DNA of 64,000 bases from CAVQMC01 sp963713505 (GCA_963713505.1 CAVQMC010000027.1:175405-239404); one strand, 5' to 3'; positions 38,625 through 50,020 are shown, numbered from the stretch's first letter. Numbers and translations: made by a program. Notes: a model not told the origin generated them from the sequence alone.

Positions 38625-38907
38625 TTCACCCTCGATTTTAGCATGGCACACATGTTTATTTAATAATTATTATGCCAAAAAAGATTTGTTGCTTTTTTAT
38701 TCATAAAACTATCTTTTGTGTTAAGGTTATTAAAAAAAAGTGTTTCATTAATAAAAAGGTAATCTCATTTTAGAATTATTAATTGCAGGTTGTTAATTTT
38801 AAATAAATATTAAACAATAAGTTGACATAAATTGCAGGTTTAACTTAATTGGTTATTGTATTATAATTTCTAATGGAAACTTAGCTGAATTCTAAAAGGG
38901 AATTTTA

Positions 38908-39306
38908 ATGAATTGGAAATTAATCGGTATCATTTCCTCATCCGGAATTTTAATGGGCTTTCTTACTGTTCTTGGAATAAACAGAAACATTGAACTTATA
39001 ATTTGGATAATTCTCGCTTTAATTGCGTTAATAATATTAATTAAAAAATTAAACAGAAGATATTTTCTTCATGGCTTTACAGCAGGATTTTTAGCTGCAG
39101 TTTTTGCTACTTCAATACAAATAATTTTTTACTCAACTTATCTTCAGAATAATCCTAATCTAAAAGAACAATTAAATCAGCTTCCGCAGGGTTTTGACTT
39201 AAGACATTTTTTTATTTTGATAGTTCCCATGATCGGAATTATAAGCGGATTAACTTTAGGTATAATTACTTTAGTTGTTAGTCTGTTTTTACATAAATCT
39301 GATTAA
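38908..39306 (+). CDS. Four-TM membrane protein of unknown function
   Basis: The 132-residue protein has four membrane segments (LIGIISSSGILMGFLTVLGI, LIIWIILALIALIILI, GFTAGFLAAVFATSIQII, FFILIVPMIGIISGLTLG) and a short polar loop after the third. The pattern resembles DUF4199-like proteins of Bacteroidota, but identity is not certain. The GGGAATTTT segment 6 bases upstream may serve as ribosome-binding site. Confidence 0.65.
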   Translation: MNWKLIGIISSSGILMGFLTVLGINRNIELIIWIILALIALIILIKKLNRRYFLHGFTAGFLAAVFATSIQIIFYSTYLQNNPNLKEQLNQLPQGFDLRHFFILIVPMIGIISGLTLGIITLVVSLFLHKSD

Positions 39307-39352
39307 AATTAATTCAGTTCTATTTTAATTTTGTTTTTTTAAAAAATCTATT

Positions 39353-39886
39353 ATGAAAAATTTAGAAAAAGGTTACACTCAAGTTTATACGGGAAACGGA
39401 AAAGGAAAAACAACTGCCGCTTTGGGACAGGCTTTAAGAGCCGCAGGTTTTGGTTTGAAATCATACATAATTCAATTCATGAAAGAATACCCATACAGCG
39501 AAATAAATAGTCTGAAAAATTTAAATGAATGGATAACAATTGAGCAGTCGGGAAAAGATGACTTTGTTTATAAAAAACAGCTCCCATCCGAAGAAGAAAA
39601 GAGTAAGGCAAGAGAAGCATTAAAAAATGCCGAAGACAAAATGTTAAGCGGAAATTATAATATTATAATTTTAGATGAAGTTTTAGTGTCGATTTATTTT
39701 AAATTATTTACTGAAGAAGAAGTTTTATCCTTTATTGAAAAGAAACCTGATAATGTTGAATTAATATTGACCGGCAGGTATTGCCCCGATTCTATAATTA
39801 ATAAAGCAGATTTAGTTACTGAAATGAAAGAAGTAAAACATTATTATTCTAAAGGAGTTTTATCAAGAAAAGGTATTGAATCATAA
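39353..39886 (+). CDS. cobO: Cob(I)yrinic acid a,c-diamide adenosyltransferase
   Basis: The 177-residue P-loop enzyme of the CobA/CobO/BtuR family transfers the adenosyl group from ATP to cobalt in corrinoids. The P-loop is QVYTGNGKGKTTAALGQAL. IIQFMKEYPYSE and the Walker-B-like NIIILDEVLVSIYF follow, and the family C-terminal motif LILTGRYCPDSII is intact. The gene is a salvage-type orphan here. No other cobalamin gene or cobalamin riboswitch was seen next to it. Confidence 0.93.
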   Translation: MKNLEKGYTQVYTGNGKGKTTAALGQALRAAGFGLKSYIIQFMKEYPYSEINSLKNLNEWITIEQSGKDDFVYKKQLPSEEEKSKAREALKNAEDKMLSGNYNIIILDEVLVSIYFKLFTEEEVLSFIEKKPDNVELILTGRYCPDSIINKADLVTEMKEVKHYYSKGVLSRKGIES

Positions 39887-39978
39887 TACAATTCAAATAT
39901 TTTCCGTTAATAATATTTTAAGTACGTTTATCAATTAAATGTTGATTGCTTTCTCTTATTCTTTTATCTTCACACAAA

Positions 39979-40317
39979 ATGAAAAGTCGAATTAAGATAT
40001 TTTTTAGGATTGTAAACCCGGAATTATTAATATGGATTGCTGCTTTATTATATCTTGGTTTTACTAATTTTAACGGAGTTAATCACTTTACGTTTTGTCC
40101 TTTGAAAAATTTAGGATTTAACTTTTGTCCCGGATGCGGTTTGGGTTTGTCGATTCATTATCTTTTAAGATTAGAATTTATTGAATCTTTCCGGACTCAT
40201 CCTTTGGGAATTGCTGGATTTATTATCTTGATTCACAGGATTTTTATTTTGATTAAGAATTCAATCGTAAATTACAACAGGTTTTGTACAAACCAGTTTA
40301 AGGGAGAATATATATGA
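39979..40317 (+). CDS. DUF2752 membrane protein
   Basis: From ATG at 39979 the ~112-residue protein shows the DUF2752 signature TFCPLKNLGFNFCPGCGLG, with the paired cysteines, then LSIHYLLRLEFIESFRTHPLG and two membrane segments. The function is unknown. The stop codon overlaps the start of the TM2 gene (ATGA), and DUF2752 and TM2 proteins often occur together. Confidence 0.88.
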   Translation: MKSRIKIFFRIVNPELLIWIAALLYLGFTNFNGVNHFTFCPLKNLGFNFCPGCGLGLSIHYLLRLEFIESFRTHPLGIAGFIILIHRIFILIKNSIVNYNRFCTNQFKGEYI

Positions 40318-40664
40318 AAAACCTTTTACAATTAATGCCTAATTTGGAACCGGAAGAAATGAGTTATGTTCAAAGCCTTGTAAAAGAGTTTGACGACGAA
40401 AAAATAAATCAATTTGCCGTTATTTATAATTCAAGAAGAAAAGATCCCCAGACAATATTACTTTTATCATTAGTCGGTTTTTTGGGTGTTGCCGGCGTTC
40501 AAAGATTTGTAATTGACCAGATTGGAATGGGTCTGCTTTATCTTTTTACAGGCGGACTTTGTTTTATCGGTACAATTGTAGACCTTGTTAATTATAAAAG
40601 ATTAGCCCTCGAATTCAATCAAAAAGTAGCCCGTCAGGTTTCCGGAATGGTTGCCTCTTCTTAA
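40314..40664 (+). CDS. TM2-domain protein
   Basis: The 116-residue protein has a short cytoplasmic start and a TM2 domain: ILLLSLVGFLGVAGVQRFVI, GMGLLYLFTGGLCFIGTIVD. The domain is two membrane helices joined by a short turn. It is translationally coupled to the preceding DUF2752 gene. Confidence 0.9.
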   Translation: MKNLLQLMPNLEPEEMSYVQSLVKEFDDEKINQFAVIYNSRRKDPQTILLLSLVGFLGVAGVQRFVIDQIGMGLLYLFTGGLCFIGTIVDLVNYKRLALEFNQKVARQVSGMVASS

Positions 40665-40701
40665 AAAAATAGCTACATTGAGGAAAAAATCTGGGGGTAA
40701 A

Positions 40702-42467
40702 ATGAAGAAGACTTTTACTTTTTTATTTTGCTTGTCATTAATATTTTTTCCTTTATTTAATTGGGCAATTGCACAATCTTCCGGTAAACCGTATAATCCC
40801 ATGACTGCTGATGGTGCAATTGGTATTGGTACTTCCGGTCATATACTTTATTGGGAAAATCCCGACAGTGTAATCTTTAATGAAGTTTATTTTAGTCAGG
40901 ATTCCAATCTAGTTTCCTCCTTAGATACATCCGTTAGAATTTTTAATGGTAGTCCGTCTATTGCTGTTGATTCTGTATTGTTGGATATAGCTGGAAACCT
41001 AATTAACTATAAGAATTATTATTGGACAGTTGTTGAGCATTACCCCCAGGCGGAAATAACCGGTAATATTTGGCATTTTATCTCAAGAATTAATCCTTCG
41101 TATCAGCCGGTACTAATAGATGATTTTGAAAACGGTACAAGTAGATGGAATATTGAAACTTCTTCGGGATGCGGCTGGGATACTTCCGGTGTTGAAAATT
41201 ACATGCTTCCTCCCGAAGCACAGGGAAAAGTATTTGCTGCAAATGCGGATGCCTGCGGCGAGAGGCGGCTCAATATCTTCTGCTGTTTTTGAGTTTAATA
41301 ATCCTATTCCCAACATGCTGGTGGAATTAAATTGGGATAATGATTGGAGGGTTTTAAACTCATCGGATCAAGCTTATGTTGATATAAGTACCGATAATTC
41401 AAACTGGTCTACAGTATGGTCGGCAGAAGGTTTTTCAATCCGCAATTCTCATGAAGCCGTAGATCTTTCGCCCCAGCTTTTCGGTCAATCAAATTTTTGG
41501 ATTAAATTCAGATCAGTTCAGCCCGGGTGGGATTGGTGGTGGGCTATTGATAATGTTACTTTAATACTTTATGGCCCTTTAACTCCCAGCCTTCCTCCCA
41601 ATTTTTTAACTGCTGCTGCAAGCGATAGTGGTCAATATTCAAAATTGTCCTGGGAACCCGGCTCCAGTCCCGATCAGATAATCGGGTATAAAATAGAACG
41701 TAAAGATGGTCTTCCTGCTGATACATCTCAGTATACAATCATAACCCAAACTAACAGCAGTACATTTAATTACAATGATTATAACATTGAACAAAATCAT
41801 AATTATACGTATAGAATACAAACAATTTCCGGACCCGGCAGCGGGAGTAATTGGGGCAATGAAGCTACTTCCTACATCCCATTAATTACTCCGGTTGAAT
41901 TGACGGATTTTTCTGCTGTAATTGATAATGGAAAAGTAATCTTAAATTGGCAAACTTCAACGGAAACCAACAACAAAGGCTTTGAAGTAGAAAGATTACA
42001 AAATTCAAAGATTAAAAAATTAAAAAATTCGTGGGAAAAAATTGGTTTTGTTGAAGGAAATGGAACTACAACAGAACAGCATAATTATTCATATACAGAT
42101 AATTCCAGATCTATCAGGTACATATAAATACAGGTTAAAACAAATTGATTTTGACGGCAGTTTCAACTATTCAAAAGAAATAGAAGTAACAATAAATACT
42201 CCTAAAGAGTTCAGCTTAGAACAGAACTACCCTAATCCATTCAACCCAACAACCAATATCGGATTTACGATTTCGGAATTTGGATTTGTAACATTTAAAG
42301 TATATGATGTATTGGGAAGAGAAGTTGCAGCATTAGTAAATAAAGAAATGAAACCGGGAAATTATAAAGTAAAATTTGATGGAAGTAAATATCCGAGCGG
42401 AATTTATTTTTATAAACTTAAAACAAAAGAATATATAAAAACAAAAAAGATGGAGCTTATTAAATGA
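40702..42467 (+). CDS. Secreted protein with fibronectin III and T9SS sorting domain (two frameshifts)
   Basis: About 587 residues, with extra bases near 41258-41262 and 42109-42113. A signal peptide (FTFLFCLSLIFFPLFNWAIA) is followed by an Ig/sandwich-like region, a segment resembling a MAM/concanavalin-like fold (FNNPIPNMLVELNWDNDWRV) and a fibronectin type III domain (PNFLTAAASDSGQYSKLSWE, IGYKIERKDGLP). The C-terminal T9SS type A domain has LEQNYPNPFNPTTNIGF, VYDVLGREVAALVN and YPSGIYFYKLKT. Start at 40702 is chosen over 40651 because it begins the signal peptide. The cargo is secreted and probably surface-attached. Confidence 0.83.
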
Positions 42468-44867
42468 AAAAATGTTTTTTTCTCATTTTCCTTTTCCCTT
42501 TTATTCTTTTCGCCCAAGAGAATTATTGGAACCAGACAAATTTAACTTTTGGAGGAACTATTACAGCTTTGACAGTTAATTCAAATAGTGAATTGTTTGC
42601 TGGTAGTGATGGAGCAGGCATGTTTCTTTCTACAAATAACGGCGATTCATGGCAAAGAATTAATAACGGATTAACAGATCATCATATTCAAACTGTCTTT
42701 GTAGATTCAAATGGTAAGTTATATGCAGGAACTAGCTCTGGATTATTTTTTTCTACTGATAATGGTGGAAATTGGAGTATAATGGATAATGGACTTCCAA
42801 ATTCAAAAGTGCAAGCTTTAACTATTAATTCAGATGGAAGTATCTTTGTTGGATTCTATGCTGATGGTATTTATCGATCTTCGGATAATGGAAACTCCTG
42901 GCTGCAGGTCAGTACAATGGGTACTCTATCCCTGATAGTCAAATCAAATGATTTCATATATGCCGGAACTTATCTGGGGCCTTACCGATCCACTGATAAT
43001 GGAGCTACTTGGGAAGAAATATCTAATGGTTTCATACCGGATGGATTTGGAAATATTTATGTAAAAGCCTTTGCTGTTAATGGATCTAATGGAAACATTT
43101 TTGCTGGTATGTTATACGGTACAGGAAGTTTTTAAATCTACAAATGATGGAAACTCCTGGACTCAGGTAAATAATGGCCTTGGTACTGAGCATATTTATG
43201 CATTAGTAATTAATCCCAATGGAAATATCTATGCAGCCTCAGAACTTCATATATATAAGTCTAGTAATAATGGTAGTTCTTGGAATATTCAAACAAATGG
43301 TGGTAATAATTTTAACCAAACATTTCTGTCTCTAACTTCTAATCTTGAAGGTGTGATTTTTACTGGAACAAATGGAAATGGTATTTTCAGTTCCTTGGAT
43401 GGTGGGGAAAATTGGTCACAGAAAAATACTGGATTAAGAAGCAATGTCTACACAAGAGCATTGGCTGCAAATAATTACAATGTAATATTTACCAGTCTAA
43501 AAGGTCGTGGATTATTTCGATCAGACGATAATGGAAATAATTGGAGTAATATAAATAATGGAATCCCTTCTTATTATTATTTGTATCCTCTTAGTTTAGC
43601 AAATAATTCAGATTCAATTCTTTTTGCTGGTTTTGAATCTTCAAGTAAAATTTTTCGGTCCACTGATAACGGAAATAGTTGGGTTTCTAGACCAATTTTT
43701 TCTGTCGGTGATATCAGCACAATTGCAATTGATTTAAATAATAAAATTTTTGTTGGGACTTATTCTGGAGTTTATAGATCGACAAATAATGGTGATACTT
43801 GGACGGAAGTTAACAATGGTTTAACGGATGTTCATATATTATCAATTGCTGTAAATTATAATAATAATTATTTACTAGCCGGAACGGCAAACGGCGTTTT
43901 TATATCTGTGGATAGTGGAGACAATTGGTCTCAAATTGGCGATATGAATACTGTCGATATAGTAGTTGATTCAAAAAATTATATCTTTGTCGGAACCCCG
44001 GATGGTATTTATAGATCTTCAAATAACGGAAATAATTGGGAACAATTAAATAATGGATTAACAAATACAGATGTTTTGAGAGTAAGCTGCAACTTCAAAG
44101 GTACCATATTTACTGGAACAAACGGAGGTGGTGTTTATGTATCGAGTGATGAAGGAAATTCATGGAATCAGAGAAATCAAGGTTTATTAAGCGGTAATAT
44201 TTATTGTTTTACAATTGACTCAAATGGTTATTTATATGCTGGTACATGGGGCGAAGGTGTTTTTAGAAGTAATTTATCTACGTTTCCTATTCAAGTTCTT
44301 TCTCCTAATGGTGGAGAAAATTTTGAAACGAATACTACGGCGAGCATAAGTTGGATTCATTCCGATTCAACATTTCAATATGTTAAAATTGAATATACTT
44401 TTGATAGTTGTAAAACATGGAATTTAATTACAGAAGAAGTGAACATTGATAGTGAAAGTATTAACTGGAATATTCCAAATACTCCTTCGGAATATTGTAA
44501 AATAAGAATTAGTGATACACAGGATTCTATAAAATATGATATTAGTGACAATTTTTTTACAATTAAAAATCCATTGTCGGTTAATAATCATAACAAATCT
44601 GTAAATTCATATAAATTATTCCAAAACTACCCGAATCCATTCAACCCAAGAACCAATATCGGATTTACGATTTCGGAATTCGGATTTGTTACACTTAAAG
44701 TATATGATGTATTGGGAAGAGAAGTTGCAGCATTAGTTAATAAAGAAATGAAACCTGGAAATTACAATGTTAAGTTTGACGGAAGTGAATATCCGAGCGG
44801 AATTTACTTTTACAAGTTAACATCTGACACTTTCTCAAAAGTTAAAAAAATGATTTTAATCAAATAG
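42464..44867 (+). CDS. Beta-propeller (BNR/photosystem-like repeats) T9SS cargo protein (one frameshift)
   Basis: About 800 residues, with an extra base near 43125-43126. After a signal peptide (FFLIFLFPFILFAQ) there are more than ten ~45-residue repeats of the form SxDNGxxWxxxNNGL..V.AL.....G.IFAGT (for example YRSTDNGATWEEISNG, YRSTNNGDTWTEVNNGLTDV), the pattern of BNR/Ycf48-like beta-propellers. A Ser/Thr-rich Ig-like segment (IQVLSPNGGENFETNTT) precedes the T9SS sorting domain (FQNYPNPFNPRTNIGF, YPSGIYFYKL). It overlaps the previous stop by 4 bases. Its sorting-domain DNA is nearly identical to that of the upstream neighbour. Confidence 0.83.
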
Positions 44868-45062
44868 TTTAATTTATTTATACAAATTATTTTAATAGTA
44901 CAATATTTTAATTAGGTGTTGTATTTTAAACATAGTATTACCTCATGCTCAACAGTTAATAATCGTTAATTGATTATTTAAAAATAAATTCGTTGTTTAA
45001 AATTAAACTTAGCCATCCTACACAATAAAGCGGGACTAAGAGGACTTGTTTAACAAAAATAG

Positions 45063-45389
45063 GTGAGAGTAATGTATTCTCATCCTGTCCTCCTTATCTT
45101 GATCTGTACAAACAATTCTTATTCTGATTTTAGAATTCACTTTGATGAGTTTTATGCTTTTATTGATTTTAGTAATGAGTTTATACTTATTTCTCACCTT
45201 AAATTCATTTCCATTTTAAAATCCCTAATTAATACTTTAGAATGCAGAAGTGTTAAGTCGGTCCATCCGGAAAAAATGAATACTATTTTTTTGATTGAGT
45301 TTTATATAAAAAGTTTGGCAGACAAAATTTATTTACATCAATTAAAAATTGGAAAATTGTTATATGTAAAAGAATTTGATTCTCATTAA
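45063..45389 (+). CDS. Possible small protein, no family recognised
   Basis: The frame of 108 codons (GTG at 45063, or ATG at 45072 behind GGTGAGAG) has a hydrophobic start (HPVLLILICTNN) and a mixed remainder (FYAFIDFSNEFILISHLKF, LADKIYLHQLKIGKLLYVK). Nothing is conserved to my knowledge. It fills the gap between two secreted-protein genes. It may be chance. Confidence 0.3.
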   Translation: MRVMYSHPVLLILICTNNSYSDFRIHFDEFYAFIDFSNEFILISHLKFISILKSLINTLECRSVKSVHPEKMNTIFLIEFYIKSLADKIYLHQLKIGKLLYVKEFDSH

Positions 45390-45456
45390 ATAAAATGTTT
45401 TTGCTTAAATACGTATAGCCGTCAATTCAATTGAAAATTTCTAATAGGAGTTTGTA

Positions 45457-47679
45457 ATGTCAAAATTATTTTCATCCGCAGCATTTTTAATTTTTTTAAT
45501 AACTATAAGTTTTTGTTTATTTAACAGTAAAATTATTGCCCAGCAGACAGGATGGATTGGACAAGATTTACCTCCTTCTATGTCCGGAAATAATTTAACT
45601 AATGTTGGTGATAATGTTATTATTTTCACTAATACTAATTCCGACATAGTCTACTTTTTTGATACAAAAATAAACTCATGGACCGAAGCAAACCTGGGTT
45701 CACAGCAGACTTTTCAAAAAGTACTGGCGGAAGGCAATACGGCCTTTGCCTACAGCAATGAATATCTAGTAGCTTACAGTTCTATCCTTTCTAGCTGGGA
45801 TACTGTCAGATATGAAGGAGAAGTTATCGATCCTTCCGCTGTCAGCATTAGAAAAGGGTATGGCTGCAATGATAAATTGGCATATTTTGCTACGGATGCA
45901 AATATTTTTTATGTCTTTGATTCCGAATTAGCGCAATGGCAGCAATATAATTTTGGTGTTATTCTAAATGCAAGTGGATATAATTTGTTTTGGGCCGCGG
46001 ATAATTATGCGGGTGCGATATTTGAAAGAATTAATTATGATTATGCTAAAAATATTGCTTATAGTTTAATAACGCATTCATTTGCTGAATTAGACCATGG
46101 AGGATGGTATTATTATCCGGATAATATTATGAATGGAGGATATGTATCTTCCTGGAATGATGCTGTAAGCCAGTTAAAGTATTTTGGGTACAGTGCTTAT
46201 ACAAATCAGTTCAATTCAGTAACTTTTCCTTTCGGTTATGACGTAAGTAATTTTGCCGCTTGGATAGATAATACATCATATGACAGGCTTGAAGATATTT
46301 ATGTTTATACCTGTGGATATATCGTTGGCGACTCAAATAATAGAGATGCGTTTGTTAAAAGTTATTCAACTAAAACAGGTAATTGGTATTCTCTCCAGTT
46401 TAGTTTCGATCCGAACGAAACTTCAGGTTATGCCTGGAAAAAAGGAGGGAGTTTTTCAGTTGGCAGTTATTATAATCAAAATGATTTAGCTGTTGGTGTG
46501 TGGAAATTTTATGGAAATTCCGGTACACATATTGGCGAAATTCCCGACCTTTTTAGCAGCCAGTCTGCTTTTGGTTGCGGGGGTAAAGTTTGTGTCGGAA
46601 CGGGTGAGCATAATTTATGGTTTCACAATTTCGAAAACGGACATACAAAAAATGTTTACTATGCGCCCAATCCTGATGTTACTTATTTAAAACATTTAGG
46701 CGCAGAAAATTATTGTTCGGTATTTAGGTATAATTCTGCTTCTGATACAATGAGATTGTTCTTCTTTAATGGTATTACTAATCAATTACAATCAATACAG
46801 ACTTATAAAAAATTAAACCCTGCCCCAAAAGCTTCACCGCGTGCTTTTGGCTGTGTTATCGGCGGACCGAATAATGACGTGATTTTTTATTCTGAAGAAA
46901 AAGATTCGGTCTTTCTTTATCATTCGGCAGAACCTTATGGAAGTATAAATATTAAAAATATTTTGATGAGACTGTCTGTTTCTTCTACTACTAATATTTT
47001 CTTCGATGCAAGTATACCGAAACTTTATGAAGATAATTCTTCACTTTTAAATATAAACATTGGCGATTCATTGATTTTTGCAAAAAGCGGAGATATGGAA
47101 TTAAAAGCATATAGCGCAATAACAAAAAATTGGAAAACGTATCAAACAGATCAAACTTTAAATGGAAGTAATTGCGGTGATGAAGTTGCCTTGGCTTATA
47201 GTCTTAATTTTGCAAAGTATTGGGGATATTCTGCTTATAACGATTCATATTATGAACTTGAGCCTGAGGGAATTCCGTTAAGTCCGTTTTCTATTGCAAA
47301 AGGTAAAACAGGAATAGTAATAAGAGCCGGTAAAGTTTATGCTTTTTCACCAAGTTTTATAAATTTAATAAAAGGAGAAGACCATCCAATTTTAAATAAT
47401 TATGTTTTATCTCAAAACTATCCTAACCCGTTTAATCCTTCGACAAATATTGAATATACTATACCGGTAGAGGGTCCAAAATTTCCATCCTCTTCTCATA
47501 TAACATTAAAAGTGTACGATATTCTGGGCAGAGAAGTAGTAACTTTAATTAACAAGGAAATGAAACCTGGAAGTTATACTGTCAAGTTTAACGGAAGTAA
47601 ATACCCCAGCGGAATCTATTTCTATCGAATGAATACCGAAAGATTTATTCAAACTAAAAAAATGTTATTACTTAAGTAG
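45457..47679 (+). CDS. Large secreted T9SS cargo protein
   Basis: This intact 740-residue protein has a signal peptide (FLIFLITISFCLFNSKIIAQ) and a long body of aromatic beta-repeats that look like an irregular propeller (YFFDTKINSWTEANLGSQQT, FDSELAQWQQYNFGVILN, GYSAYNDSYYELEPEG). It ends in a T9SS sorting domain (LSQNYPNPFNPSTNIEYTI, YPSGIYFYRMNTER). The body matches no domain I can name. It is monocistronic, with a TAGGAG ribosome-binding site before the ATG. Confidence 0.85.
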   Translation: MSKLFSSAAFLIFLITISFCLFNSKIIAQQTGWIGQDLPPSMSGNNLTNVGDNVIIFTNTNSDIVYFFDTKINSWTEANLGSQQTFQKVLAEGNTAFAYSNEYLVAYSSILSSWDTVRYEGEVIDPSAVSIRKGYGCNDKLAYFATDANIFYVFDSELAQWQQYNFGVILNASGYNLFWAADNYAGAIFERINYDYAKNIAYSLITHSFAELDHGGWYYYPDNIMNGGYVSSWNDAVSQLKYFGYSAYTNQFNSVTFPFGYDVSNFAAWIDNTSYDRLEDIYVYTCGYIVGDSNNRDAFVKSYSTKTGNWYSLQFSFDPNETSGYAWKKGGSFSVGSYYNQNDLAVGVWKFYGNSGTHIGEIPDLFSSQSAFGCGGKVCVGTGEHNLWFHNFENGHTKNVYYAPNPDVTYLKHLGAENYCSVFRYNSASDTMRLFFFNGITNQLQSIQTYKKLNPAPKASPRAFGCVIGGPNNDVIFYSEEKDSVFLYHSAEPYGSINIKNILMRLSVSSTTNIFFDASIPKLYEDNSSLLNINIGDSLIFAKSGDMELKAYSAITKNWKTYQTDQTLNGSNCGDEVALAYSLNFAKYWGYSAYNDSYYELEPEGIPLSPFSIAKGKTGIVIRAGKVYAFSPSFINLIKGEDHPILNNYVLSQNYPNPFNPSTNIEYTIPVEGPKFPSSSHITLKVYDILGREVVTLINKEMKPGSYTVKFNGSKYPSGIYFYRMNTERFIQTKKMLLLK

Positions 47680-47841
47680 AGTTATAAATATTTCAAGTAT
47701 TAATTTTTTTTAATCTAAAATAATTATTTGGAATTAAATTAAAATATTTCTTATCTTTTAATATAGCTTAACATCATTGATACTATAATTTTATTTTTAA
47801 ATATTAGATTAATGGGATCGAAGATTTGAGTAAGCAAAAAC

Positions 47842-48020
47842 TTACCGATATTCTTCAATTATAATGGCCTTTTCCCCCGCTGTTTTTCCAATTGCTTCTG
47901 CAGCAGAATAATGCAATCCGGTCATATAATTATTTTTATAAGATTTAAAATCTTGTAAAAAATATTCAACTCAAAAAGCGCATCAAACCAAGGGAAGTAA
48001 TAATCAATAGGGGTTAGTAT
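47842..48020 (-). pseudogene. Possible gene remnant on minus strand
   Basis: In the ~400-bp gap between T9SS genes the minus strand reads, across one frameshift near 47960, IDYYFPWFDALFEL then EYFLQDFKSYKNNYMTGL and AAEAIGKTAGEKAIIIEEYR before a stop. The composition is protein-like, but no start or upstream extension exists. It may be the C-terminal remnant of a deleted gene. The rest of the gap holds nothing else visible. Confidence 0.35.
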
Positions 48021-48081
48021 TGTTTAAGAGAGGTTGCTATGGTTAGTTATATTAATCATTAATAATTAAGGAGTCAGAGTT

Positions 48082-50020
48082 ATGAAAATGTTCGTTTCTA
48101 CTTTAACGAATCTTATTGTTATTACTTTTTTACTATCATTCGCTTTATATGCACAAAATCAAAATGCTCCAGGTGGTGATAGTCCAAGTTTAATGATGGG
48201 TTCTCATTTTATGCATACGGCAACCCCATCAAACATTTTCTTCAATTATACTATAATAGATAATCCTATAACAAATAATAAACCGTCTGCTTTAGTATTT
48301 GTCGAACAAAACTGGAACCCGAACGATACTGGCGGTACTTACAACGATCATCATATTGGTGTTTGGTATACAGGCGGAAATTGGTCCGTTTTTAATGAGG
48401 ACGTTGTAGGATATGCCGCCGTATACTGGTTATAATATATTTGTTGCTGATTCAGCTGATACAAATGCTTTTATACAGGAAGCTGCTGCCGGAAATATAG
48501 ACGGAAATGCAACGGTTATTTCAAATCCTTATTTAGATGGTAACCCAAACGCCCGCATTCTTGTAACACAAAATTGGAGTGTAAACAGCGTTTATAACAA
48601 TCATTCCGTTGGCGCCTGGTATAATGGCTCTAACTGGACTATTATTAATGAAGATCAGGCGGATATGCCTGTGGGTGCAGCATTTAACGTTTATATTTTG
48701 AAGAATGAACCCTCTTCATTTACTCATGTTGCTGTTTCCGGCAATATAAATTTTAATTCTACATTAATCGATAACAAAGCAATAAATGGAAATCCGAATG
48801 CTTTAGTTTATGTAACTAGAAGTAATTCCGGTATTTACGATACTAGTTCCATCGGGGTCTGGTTCGATGGAATTTATTGGGAAATCTTTAACCAGGATTT
48901 ATCAAATATGCCTGCCGGAGCATCATTTAATGTTTATATCGGATCTCCGTATTTTGTACATAATACTACAGCAGATAATATTGATATAGACTTATCAACA
49001 TTCGACAATCCAATTGTAAATTATTTCCCGTATTCTGTAATATTTACTACTCACAATTATAATCCCGGCGGTATAGGCGGTACTTATCATGATAAAACTC
49101 TCGGTGTTTATTATACCGGCAGTCATTGGGGTGTATTTAATCAGGATGGCTCGAATATGCCTGAAGGGGTATCATTTAATGTTGCAATTGCCCCTATTAG
49201 TGATTCTGCTTTTGTTCATACTTCCTCTTCCGGAAGTATAAATAATAACTGGACTGTTATAGATAATCCGCTTCTTAACGGAAATCCGGATGCAAAATGT
49301 ATTGTAACCCCGCTGTATATTTCTTCACGCCACGATAAGGTAATTGGTGTATGGTATAACGGTACTAATTGGTCGATTTTTAATCAGGATCTTTCTACCT
49401 TTGAAACGGGTGCTGCTTTTAATGTTATGGTTTTGAATGATGCAAATTCTCTTGTACAAGTTGCAGACAGCAGCAATACCTTATTTAATTATACATTAAT
49501 AGACGATCCCCGGTTAAATAATAATCCTGATGCGAATATCATAGCAACTCAGAATTGGAGTGTAAATGATGTTTACAATAACAACGAAATTGGAGTTTGG
49601 TATAACGGCTCACAGTGGTCGGTTTATAATGAAAACCTGACTGATATGCCTATAGGTGCGGCATTTAATATTTATATAGCCGGTACTCATGGTTCTATTC
49701 CTGTTTCAGTTCAGCAGAACGGAACAAATAATTCCATTGTTAAAGGTTATGAACTCGATCAAAATTATCCTAATCCTTTTAATCCGACAACCAATATTAA
49801 ATTTTCTCTGCCTGAAGCAAGTAAAGTTACTTTAAGAGTTTATGATATTCTTGGAAGGCAGGTTGCCGAATTGGTTAACGGTGTTTTAAGTTCCGGTAGC
49901 CATACCGTTCAGTTTAATGCTTCCAACTATGCAAGCGGTATTTACTTTTATAGATTAGAAGCAAAAAATAGCCAAAGTAAAAGCTTTGCTGCTGTTAAAA
50001 AAATGGCTCTTCTTAAATAG
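48082..50020 (+). CDS. T9SS cargo with six DUF7452-like repeats (one frameshift)
   Basis: About 645 residues, with an extra G near 48409-48410. A signal peptide (LTNLIVITFLLSFALYAQ) is followed by six repeats of 75-80 residues, each with the pattern HxxxxxNI..N.T.IDNP..NxNPxA, then xxIGVWYNGxxWxIFNQD and MPxGAxFNVYI. These resemble the repeat called DUF7452 in secreted environmental proteins. The T9SS domain (LDQNYPNPFNPTTNIKF, VYDILGRQVAELVNG, YASGIYFYRLEAK) is divergent from those upstream. A strong terminator follows. Confidence 0.83.

Noticed and set aside
39307..39352. Cobalamin riboswitch before the adenosyltransferase gene
   Set aside because: The spacer is only 46 bp, too short for the aptamer, and no B12-box wording is present.
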